Positions 57,541 to 64,000 of a stretch of 64,000 nucleotides of DNA are shown one piece after another. The translations under genes were made by a program, and so were the position numbers. Position 1 is the stretch's first letter, and every line of letters starts with the position of its first letter. Location of the stretch: assembly GCF_900113445.1 (NCBI RefSeq), contig NZ_FOPJ01000005.1:120371-184370 (forward strand), written 5' to 3'. The DNA is from Corynebacterium spheniscorum (GTDB lineage Bacteria; Actinomycetota; Actinomycetes; Mycobacteriales; Mycobacteriaceae). A model generated the notes under the pieces. The model saw nothing but the letters and a program-made list of their open reading frames with translations. It did not search any database and was not told the origin of the DNA.

Positions 57541-59196
57541 TTACATCCGTTCCGGGGCGTGAACGCCAAGCAGCCCAAGCGCGTTGGCGAGGGTTTGGCG
57601 GGTGGCAGTGGCAAGGGCCAGGCGGGCGCTATGCAGCGCGGTGGTGTCCTCACCCTGTTTGGGCAGAATCTGGCAGGAATCGTAGAAGCGGTGGAAAGTA
57701 CCGGCAAGCCCCTCGGCGTAGCGGGCCACGCGGTGAGGTTCGCGCAAGGTGGCGGCGGCTTTCACCACGGCGGGGAACTCGCCGAGGGTGCGGATGAGAT
57801 CACCTTCGCGGTCATGGGTAAGCAGCGCGAGGTCAGCATTCTCGATGCTCACCCCGAACTCGGCTGCCTTGCGGGCGATGGAGCACAGGCGCGCGTGACC
57901 GTATTGCACGTAGTAGACCGGGTTATCGCTGGATTGGCTGGCCCACAGACCGAGATCAATATCCAGGGAGGAATCCGCGGAGGAGCGGATCAGCGCGTAG
58001 CGGGCGCCATCGACCCCAATAGCTTCTACTAAGTCATCAAGGGTGATGATGGTGCCGGCACGCTTGGACATGCGCACGGCTTGGCCATCACGGACCAGGT
58101 TGACCATTTGACCGATGAGGACTTCCACGGCTTCGGGGTCGTAACCCAGCGCTGCGGCGGCGGCTTTGAGGCGGGCGATATAGCCGTGGTGATCCGCACC
58201 CAGCATGTAGATGCAGAGGTCATGGCCGCGTTCAAATTTATCCACCAGGTAGGCGATGTCCCCAGCGATATAGGCGGCGTGGCCATCGGACTTGATGACG
58301 ACACGGTCCTTATCATCCCCGAAGTTGGTGGACTTCAGCCACCAGGCGCCATCGGCTTCATAGAGGTTGCCATTGTTTTTGAGGGTGTCCACAGCGCGCT
58401 CCACGGCTCCGGATTCAAAGAGGGAATTCTCGTGGAAGTAGACATCGAAGTCGGTGCCGAATTCGTGGAGGGATTCCTTAATATGCGTGAACATGAGGTC
58501 CACGCCGATGCGGCGGAAGGTCTCGCGGATCTCTGCTTCATCGCTCAGCTCAAGGACCTGCGGTTCGCGTTCGAGCACCTTGGTGGCGATGTCCTGAATA
58601 TAGGCGCCACCATAGCCATCTTCAGGGGTGGGCTGCTTGCGGGCCGCGGCTAGTAGGGAGTTGACGAAGCGGTCGATCTGGGTGCCGTGATCATTGAAAT
58701 AGTATTCGCGGGTAACCGCAGCGCCACTGAATTTAAGGATGCGGCCTAGGGCATCGCCCACGGCTGCCCAGCGGGTACCACCGAGGTGAATAGGCCCGGT
58801 GGGGTTGGCGGAGACGAACTCAAGGTTGATGCGTTTGCCGACATATTCTTTGTTGGCGCCATAGCATTCGGCTTGGTCCAAAATATTGGAGACAATGCCG
58901 CCTTGGGCGGCAGCGGCGAGCCGGATATTAAGGAAGCCGGGGCCGGCGACCTCGGCAGAATCAATAGCTTCATCCGCACCCAAGGCTTCAGCTAGCCAAG
59001 TGGCTAATTCACGGGGGTTGGTGCCCACCTTTTTAGCTACCTGGAGGGCAAGGTTGGTTGCATAGTCGCCATGCTCGGGGTTGCGGGGTCGTTCCACCAC
59101 TACCGTTTCTGGGAGGACGCTGCTGTCGAGGTCGTGTTGGGATAAAACGGTGGCGGCGGTGCCACGGATGAGCGTTGCGAGATCTGCGGGGGTCAT
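57541..59196 (-). CDS. argS: Arginyl-tRNA synthetase
   Basis: A 551-residue class I synthetase starting [12 protein letters not shown] at ATG 59196, the start used by its C. glutamicum counterpart; the open frame continues to 59286. The HIGH-like motif is [11 protein letters not shown] near residue 135, KMSKS-like VRMSKRAGT near residue 360, and the C-terminal anticodon-binding domain with [16 protein letters not shown]. The N-terminal Add-1 domain for tRNA D-loop binding is present. The gap 59197-59614 to the divergent lutABC holds no gene and should contain both promoters. Confidence 0.96.
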   Translation of the reverse strand: MTPADLATLIRGTAATVLSQHDLDSSVLPETVVVERPRNPEHGDYATNLALQVAKKVGTNPRELATWLAEALGADEAIDSAEVAGPGFLNIRLAAAAQGGIVSNILDQAECYGANKEYVGKRINLEFVSANPTGPIHLGGTRWAAVGDALGRILKFSGAAVTREYYFNDHGTQIDRFVNSLLAAARKQPTPEDGYGGAYIQDIATKVLEREPQVLELSDEAEIRETFRRIGVDLMFTHIKESLHEFGTDFDVYFHENSLFESGAVERAVDTLKNNGNLYEADGAWWLKSTNFGDDKDRVVIKSDGHAAYIAGDIAYLVDKFERGHDLCIYMLGADHHGYIARLKAAAAALGYDPEAVEVLIGQMVNLVRDGQAVRMSKRAGTIITLDDLVEAIGVDGARYALIRSSADSSLDIDLGLWASQSSDNPVYYVQYGHARLCSIARKAAEFGVSIENADLALLTHDREGDLIRTLGEFPAVVKAAATLREPHRVARYAEGLAGTFHRFYDSCQILPKQGEDTTALHSARLALATATRQTLANALGLLGVHAPERM

Positions 59197-59614
59197 GGGC
59201 AGGGATTCTAATACACCGGCGTTGGGGACCAAGCGGGCGGATAAGGCTGCGTGATGCCACCGACTCTTCGCTACTAAAAGCGGCACTGCTCACACCAGCA
59301 CCCTCGATACCCCCGCTTGGGGGCCATTCTTTAGGTTACCCTTGGGAGACTGCGGTCTGACCACACGCGGACCTTAGTGTCGACGGTCACCTAAGGTCAG
59401 CGCCGGATAAGCCCCTCATCAACCCCTATAACCCTGATTTAAGACACATGGTTATGTCTTTAAAAACGCAGGTAGGGCACCCTAAGTCCAGTTCAAAAAA
59501 GCAGGGCCTAGGCGTAAGGTAAGGGGCATATGAAAGCTGGCTGTGTGACTCACCCCAGGACACCCCCGCGGGATAACACAGCGGCTCCAGCCCCCGATCA
59601 TTCAGGAGAACCTC

Positions 59615-60400
59615 GTGCGCGTTGCACTCTTTTCCACCTGCATCGGCGACGCACTCTTCCCCGACGCCCATAAAGCAAGCGCCTTGATTCTTTCGCGCCT
59701 TGGCTACGAGGTCGTCTACCCCGAGGGACAGACATGCTGCGGCCAGATGCACATCAATACCGGCTACCAAGAAGAGGCCGTGCCGATTATCCGCGCTTAT
59801 GCGGATGCATTTGCGGACCCTTCCATTGATTATGTGGTTGCCCCATCTGGTTCCTGCACTGGCGCGGTCCGCGAACAGCATGAGCGCATTGCGCGACGCT
59901 ATGGCAATGCCGCTTTAGTTGATGGCGCTGCACGCGCGGCGAATAAGACCTATGATCTTTCGGAGTTCCTGGTTGATATCGCCCAGGTCACCGATCTTGG
60001 TGCTTTCTTCCCGCACCGCGTGACCTATCACTCCTCCTGCCACTCGCTGCGCTTCATCAAGCTCGGCGATCGCCCCTATGAGTTGCTGCGCAATGTTGAG
60101 GGCCTGGACTTGGTGGATCTCCCACATGCTGAAGAGTGCTGTGGTTTCGGTGGCACCTTCTCGGTGAAGAACGCTGAGGTTTCCGCTGCGATGGTGGCTG
60201 ACAAGGTGCGCCATGTGAAGGAAACCGGTGCGGAGTATGTCACCGCGGGGGATTCTTCTTGCTTAATGAATATTGCTGGTGCCATGTCGCGTCAACACAA
60301 TGGCATCCGCGCTATCCACATTGCTGAGATTCTGGCGTCCACCAAGGAACACCCGTGGACTCCCACCTCGGCTGCTTATTCTCGTGAGGTCATGCTGTGA
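59615..60400 (+). CDS. lutA: Lactate utilisation protein A
   Basis: A 261-residue LutA (LldE-like), part of the LutABC complex that oxidises L-lactate to pyruvate. Two CCG domains, each with a Cys-Cys-Gly motif that binds Fe-S: GQTCCGQMHINTGYQEEA near residue 45 and HAEECCGFGGTFSVKNAEVS near residue 175. GTG 59615 follows AGGAGAACC. It overlaps lutB by four bases. Confidence 0.95.
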   Translation: MRVALFSTCIGDALFPDAHKASALILSRLGYEVVYPEGQTCCGQMHINTGYQEEAVPIIRAYADAFADPSIDYVVAPSGSCTGAVREQHERIARRYGNAALVDGAARAANKTYDLSEFLVDIAQVTDLGAFFPHRVTYHSSCHSLRFIKLGDRPYELLRNVEGLDLVDLPHAEECCGFGGTFSVKNAEVSAAMVADKVRHVKETGAEYVTAGDSSCLMNIAGAMSRQHNGIRAIHIAEILASTKEHPWTPTSAAYSREVML

Positions 60401-61917
60401 GCATCCGCTTAAACACCCCGACCATGCCCCCTCGTGCCCCGCACGAACCCGGCCACCTGCGTGGTGAGATCGGCTTCGTTAAGGCCGCCCACAAGGACCT
60501 CTATAACGCCACCCAAAGGCGTAATCTCCAAAACGCCACCACCACCATTCGCGAAAAGCGCGCCCATGTTGTCGATGAAGTCGATGACTGGCAAGCACTC
60601 CGCGAAGCCGGTTCCGGCATTAAGCGTGATGTTGCTGCCCGTATGCCGGAATTGTTGGAGCAGTTTGAAGCCGCAGTGACCGCCCGTGGCGGCCATGTGC
60701 ACTGGGCCCGGGATTCCAAGGAAGCCGGCGAGATTGTCACCCGCTTGGTTCAAGAAACCGGGGAGACCAACGTCGTCAAAATTAAGTCCATGGCGACCCA
60801 GGAGATTGCGCTTAATGAGCAGCTCCGCGATGCCGGGATTTCCGCGCGGGAAACGGACCTTGCTGAGCTGATTGTGCAGCTCGGCCATGACCGCCCTTCC
60901 CATATTCTGGTGCCGGCGATTCACCGCAATCGTGCTGAGATTCGCGATATTTTCGTCGCGGAGATGCCTTCTACGGATGATTCTTTATCCACCGAGCCCG
61001 CGGAATTAGCGGAAGCTTCGCGCCTCTTCTTACGCGAGCAATTCATGCGCGCGAAGTGCGCCATTTCGGGCGCTAACTTCGGTGTCGCAGAAACTGGCAC
61101 CGTGGCCATTGTGGAATCTGAAGGTAATGGCCGTATGTGCCTGACCCTTCCGGAAACCTTGATCTCGGTGATGGGTATTGAAAAGCTTCTGCCCAGCTTC
61201 CAGGATCTGGAGGTGTTCTTGCAGCTGCTACCGCGTTCTTCCACCGGCGAGCGCATGAACCCCTATACCTCCTTGTGGTCTGGTGTCACCGAACATGATG
61301 GCCCCCAGAATTTCCATATTGTGCTGCTGGATAATGGCCGTACCGCTGTACTATCCAGCGAAATTGGCCGCGAAGCCTTGAAGTGCATTCGTTGCTCAGC
61401 CTGCCTGAATGTCTGCCCGGTCTATGAGCGCGCTGGTGGTCACGCCTATGGCTCCACCTACCCCGGCCCCATTGGTGCCATCCTCTCCCCGCAGCTCACC
61501 GGCATGGATTCGGCTTCGGACCCGAATGCTTCCCTGCCCTATGCCTCTAGTTTGTGTGGGCGTTGCGATGAGGTCTGCCCGGTGAAAATCCCGATCACCG
61601 ACGTGCTTTTGGAAATGCGCCACCAAAAGGTCAAGCACCATAAGCCCAAGATCGAAGGTGCGCTGCTGGATTCCGCTGGCCTGCTGATGGGCAAGCCGAA
61701 GCTGTGGAATGCAGTGATGCGCATGGTTGCCCTGGGCCGCGTGCTTGGCGGTTTCAATGGCAAGATCACGCACCTGCCCAGCTTCCTTGCTGGTTGGACT
61801 GATGTCCGCGATACCGCTGTCCCGCCGAAGAAGAGTTTCCGCCAGTGGTTCGACAGCGAAGAGGCCCAAGAGCTCCTCGCTCAGGCCCGTAAAGAAGGGC
61901 TGCGTAAGGACAAATGA
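60397..61917 (+). CDS. lutB: Lactate utilisation iron-sulfur protein B
   Basis: A 506-residue LutB (LldF-like). The N-terminal LUD domain includes [14 protein letters not shown] and [22 protein letters not shown]. Two 4Fe-4S motifs follow: [15 protein letters not shown] near residue 330 and [13 protein letters not shown] near 390. The C-terminal helix contains the DUF3390-type segment ([19 protein letters not shown]). It overlaps lutA and lutC by four bases on each side. Confidence 0.95.
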   Translation: MSIRLNTPTMPPRAPHEPGHLRGEIGFVKAAHKDLYNATQRRNLQNATTTIREKRAHVVDEVDDWQALREAGSGIKRDVAARMPELLEQFEAAVTARGGHVHWARDSKEAGEIVTRLVQETGETNVVKIKSMATQEIALNEQLRDAGISARETDLAELIVQLGHDRPSHILVPAIHRNRAEIRDIFVAEMPSTDDSLSTEPAELAEASRLFLREQFMRAKCAISGANFGVAETGTVAIVESEGNGRMCLTLPETLISVMGIEKLLPSFQDLEVFLQLLPRSSTGERMNPYTSLWSGVTEHDGPQNFHIVLLDNGRTAVLSSEIGREALKCIRCSACLNVCPVYERAGGHAYGSTYPGPIGAILSPQLTGMDSASDPNASLPYASSLCGRCDEVCPVKIPITDVLLEMRHQKVKHHKPKIEGALLDSAGLLMGKPKLWNAVMRMVALGRVLGGFNGKITHLPSFLAGWTDVRDTAVPPKKSFRQWFDSEEAQELLAQARKEGLRKDK

Positions 61918-62609
61918 CAATGAAACAGAATTTCCCGAAGGTGAAAACCGCTAATACTGCGGCTTCCCCGGATAATGCGGCTGCGAAGAAAGAAATCCTC
62001 AAGCGCGTCCGCAATGCCCAGAAGCTGGCCAAGATCGACACCAGCGGCTACCCGGTTATTCGCGAATACAACCGCGAAGATCCGCAGCATAGCGTTGAGG
62101 AATTGCGTGAGATCCTCATTGACCGCCTGGTCGACTACAAGGCCGATGTGAAGGAAACTTCCGAGGCTGATCTCGCCAAAACCATTGCCGAGATCTTGCA
62201 CCAGCGCGAATGCCGCACAGTGCGTTATGCCGAGGGCCTCGATGCCGCGTTATTTGCGGAGTTCAATGGTGAGGCCACCCCGGATGATCGTCTTTCCAAT
62301 CCTCGTGACTTGAACTCGGTTGACGCGGTGGTCACTGATTCCGTGGTCTCCTCCGCGCAGACCGGCACTATTTGCCTGCAGGCAATCCCCAGCAATGGGC
62401 GCCGCGCGCTGACCCTGGTCCCGGACCGCCACGTCTGTATCGTGCGTCCCGACACGGTGGTCTATGGTGTCCCGGCCATGATCTCTCGGCTGGATCCCTA
62501 CACCCCCACCACCATGGTGTCCGGTCCCTCCGCCACCTCCGATATCGAGCTCAGCCGCGTCGAAGGTGTGCACGGTCCCCGCGACCTCATCGTCATCATC
62601 GTGCACTAA
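61914..62609 (+). CDS. lutC: Lactate utilisation protein C
   Basis: A 231-residue LUD-domain protein, the third subunit of the lactate oxidation complex. Its centre contains [19 protein letters not shown] and its end [26 protein letters not shown], the typical LutC C-terminus. An N-terminal extension of ~20 basic/Asn-rich residues precedes [13 protein letters not shown]. The ATG is inside the lutB stop. A terminator follows directly. Confidence 0.95.
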   Translation: MTMKQNFPKVKTANTAASPDNAAAKKEILKRVRNAQKLAKIDTSGYPVIREYNREDPQHSVEELREILIDRLVDYKADVKETSEADLAKTIAEILHQRECRTVRYAEGLDAALFAEFNGEATPDDRLSNPRDLNSVDAVVTDSVVSSAQTGTICLQAIPSNGRRALTLVPDRHVCIVRPDTVVYGVPAMISRLDPYTPTTMVSGPSATSDIELSRVEGVHGPRDLIVIIVH

Positions 62610-62617
62610 GCAGATCC

Positions 62618-62648
62618 AAAGCCCACAGCCGTATGCTGTGGGCTTTGC
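62618..62648 (+). terminator. Terminator after lutABC
   Basis: Arms AAAGCCCACAGC (62618-62629) and GCTGTGGGCTTT (62635-62646), a perfect 12-bp stem with a five-base loop; it converges on the following minus-strand gene. Confidence 0.9.
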
Positions 62649-62654
62649 TGCGCC

Positions 62655-63428
62655 TTAGGCACCTAGTTGTTTTAAAAACGCACCGCGGTCATCGACGTAG
62701 AACTCCACCTTCTTGATCATCGGTGTGCCGAGCACCATATCGTCGATGCGGACCTCCTCTTTAAATTCGACCACGGTATTTACCTGGCTGAGCACCGGGA
62801 TGCGCAGTGTGTCCTCCTTTAAGGCCACCGAGCCGCCCTCCCCTGGCATGCAGCGTCCCGCGTGCGCAATATTTTCTGCCGTCGTATGGATTCGGCAGCG
62901 CACGCCGCTATTGATATCCACGATGTTGGCGCGAATGCGGTGTGGGTTGGTGCTCAAAGAGCGGTAGAACCCGATAAATACCAACATTGCATAGACGCTC
63001 AGGATCAAAATGACCCAGCGCAGCCACACAATCGGCACCAACATATGCACCAGGACTGCTTCCACGATGGATAAGAACCCGAAGATCCACACCACCGGGG
63101 TCAGCGGCGAATGCGCCCCGAAGTAGTCATCCCCCTTGGGTCGCCGGCGCAGGAGCGAATGCATATAGGCAATCTCGGTTCCCCAGATCCTTAGCGCTAC
63201 CCTCGGAACCCCCAATTCCGTGGATGTCTCGCGCACCGCCTGCGCCCAGCTGCTGGCACGGGCCTTGCTGATCAGCAGAAACGCCATGATTGCAATGGCT
63301 ACAGCCAGCGGGATCAATGCCACCAGGCCGAGCAGCCGAGGTAGCTCCGGGTTTGTGCTGACCAGCACCACGAAGGTGATTTCGCCGATGATCGTCAACG
63401 CAACCAACGCGCGGATCAAGAACCTCAT
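62655..63428 (-). CDS. Hypothetical membrane protein
   Basis: A 257-residue protein from ATG 63428 (MRFLIRALVALT); the open frame reaches 63470 but that part is the gene's promoter. It has two pairs of hydrophobic helices: near residues 6-54 (two) and ~110-155 (two), then a C-terminal soluble domain of ~100 residues containing RCRIHTTAENIAHAGRCMPG and IPVLSQVNTVVEFKEEV, beta-rich by appearance. No family is recognised. It converges on the lutABC terminator and diverges from tRNA-Arg. Confidence 0.75.
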   Translation of the reverse strand: MRFLIRALVALTIIGEITFVVLVSTNPELPRLLGLVALIPLAVAIAIMAFLLISKARASSWAQAVRETSTELGVPRVALRIWGTEIAYMHSLLRRRPKGDDYFGAHSPLTPVVWIFGFLSIVEAVLVHMLVPIVWLRWVILILSVYAMLVFIGFYRSLSTNPHRIRANIVDINSGVRCRIHTTAENIAHAGRCMPGEGGSVALKEDTLRIPVLSQVNTVVEFKEEVRIDDMVLGTPMIKKVEFYVDDRGAFLKQLGA

Positions 63429-63500
63429 ATGCACAACACTTTTGCTAGGGAAGCTTTTTGCTGGCACCAAGATAGCAAAGTTCGACGACCTGTGTCGTTA

Positions 63501-63528
63501 TTGCACAGCGCGGTGGTGGTGGTAGACT
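63501..63528 (+). promoter_or_regulatory. Promoter of tRNA-Arg
   Basis: TTGCAC (63501-63506) and TAGACT (63523-63528), separated by 16 bp, match sigma-A -35 and -10 hexamers and lie about 60 bp before the tRNA. Confidence 0.6.
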
Positions 63529-63590
63529 ACCCAGCGTTGCCTAGGCAGCAAGTGAGTCCCTTTTGGGCCCCGCTTTCTCTTAGGGAATGC

Positions 63591-63664
63591 GTCTCCGTAG
63601 CTCAGTGGATTAGAGCATTGGTTTCCGGTACCAAAGGTCGCAGGTTCGAATCCTGTCGGGGACA
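63591..63664 (+). tRNA. tRNA-Arg (anticodon CCG)
   Basis: A full cloverleaf: acceptor stem GTCTCCG with CGGGGAC, D-arm containing AGCTCAGTGGATTAGAGC, anticodon stem TTGGT/ACCAA around the loop TTCCGGT, so anticodon CCG reading CGG, and T-arm with GGTTCGAATCC. Discriminator A; CCA is not encoded. A T run follows immediately at 63667-63671. Confidence 0.95.
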
Positions 63665-63908
63665 CTTTTTTATGCCTTGGATTGGACTCTTGTCAGTTTC
63701 TCAATCTGTGAGGCTCGGGGATCCCCTTATCTGCCAGTCCCTTGCGAGTCTCTCCTGATCTTCACGGTATTTGCTCTCATTGAGGCCAGCTCCACGCTGA
63801 AGCCTTCCCCAAGTCTGCTCACCGGCACGCGCAGGAACTTGTGTACCCATTGCAGGCTGGGGTGTTGTACTGCCTGGTGTAGTCGGCTTAGTTTTTGGCA
63901 GCGTGAAT

Positions 63909-63942
63909 CACCGTGCCTGTGGGTGTTGGCACGGTGGTTTTT
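63909..63942 (+). terminator. Hairpin terminator downstream of tRNA-Arg
   Basis: Stem CACCGTGCC (63909-63917) with GGCACGGTG (63928-63936), ten-base loop, then GTTTTT. The stretch between the tRNA and this hairpin (63665-63908) shows no supportable gene, although one minus-strand frame stays open across it. Confidence 0.6.
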
Positions 63943-63952
63943 GTGTTGGGGG

Positions 63953-64000
63953 TTAGAAGGGTGGGGGTTGGTTGGGGTTGTTGGTGTGGTTGGTGAGTTT
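63953..64000 (-). CDS. Probable C-terminus of DUF222/HNH endonuclease-like protein (partial)
   Basis: On the minus strand the window edge reads KLTNHTNNPNQPPPF followed by TAA at 63953-63955. Such Asn/Pro/His-rich ends finishing in PPPF are familiar from corynebacterial DUF222 (13E12-type, HNH) proteins. Only 15 residues are visible, so this is a guess from tail composition. Confidence 0.3.
   Translation of the reverse strand, partial: KLTNHTNNPNQPPPF

Noticed and set aside
63727..63960. Open minus-strand frame after the tRNA (ending in RRDSQGTGR)
   Set aside because: It runs through a terminator hairpin and low-complexity sequence with no start in the window. No family is recognisable.

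Overview
The window is typical Corynebacterium (Actinobacteria) chromosome: moderately high GC, GTG/TTG starts, and gene blocks in the order familiar from C. glutamicum (etfBA next to a cysteine desulfurase, glgE-glgB, rho-prfA-prmC-tsaC-wecA-atpI-atpBEFHAGDC, argS-lysA and hom-thrB). The species cannot be named from the sequence alone.

Layout. 1-6.9 kb: a partial membrane-anchored esterase, a small lipase-like hydrolase, a cysteine desulfurase, the electron transfer flavoprotein EtfB/EtfA, a NUDIX hydrolase and an ABC ATPase. 7-11.6 kb: GlgE and GlgB, which polymerise maltose-1-phosphate and branch the glucan. 11.6-20.4 kb is accessory: a frameshifted small membrane ORF, an array of ACATGT-containing imperfect repeats, a Fic protein, an orphan oligopeptide-binding lipoprotein, a lactococcin-972-like bacteriocin precursor with ATA where ATG is expected, a membrane-protein gene interrupted at a 9-G tract, decayed minus-strand ORFs, and a DrrAB-like ABC exporter. 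20.4-23.4 kb: a cysteine-less thioredoxin/TPR protein, a thiamine-binding protein, the mismatch endonuclease NucS and a DUF2550 protein. 23.9-28.1 kb: an uncommon respiratory-type cluster whose core is a b-type cytochrome fused to a sulfite-oxidase-like molybdopterin domain, with a membrane protein, an unrecognised soluble protein, two CBU_0592-like small membrane proteins and a TetR regulator. 28.3-36.3 kb: the complete F1Fo ATP synthase operon. 36.4-41.9 kb: wecA/tagO-like, tsaC, prmC, prfA, rho. 42.4-51.2 kb: an acyl-CoA ligase, then molybdenum cofactor synthesis (moaA, moeA, moaC, mobA) and molybdate uptake (modA and a fused modBC). 51.4-53.7 kb: a broken and an intact copy of a surface protein, the intact one ending in an LAXTG-type sorting signal. 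53.7-59.2 kb: thrB, hom, lysA, argS. 59.6-62.6 kb: lutABC lactate utilisation. 62.7-64 kb: a membrane protein, tRNA-Arg(CCG), and the probable tail of a DUF222/HNH gene.

How parts connect. The Mo-cofactor and molybdate-uptake genes can supply the molybdopterin domain of the 24-27 kb cluster, and EtfAB, LutABC, that cluster and the ATP synthase together form a respiratory theme. The best places to look for something new are the Mo-cytochrome fusion cluster with its nested palindromic operator candidate, the bacteriocin locus with two expression-disabling or expression-switching features, and the ACATGT repeat array, whose core hexamer recurs at the centre of the palindrome upstream of the Mo cluster. 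All calls are from reading the sequence; no database search was run.
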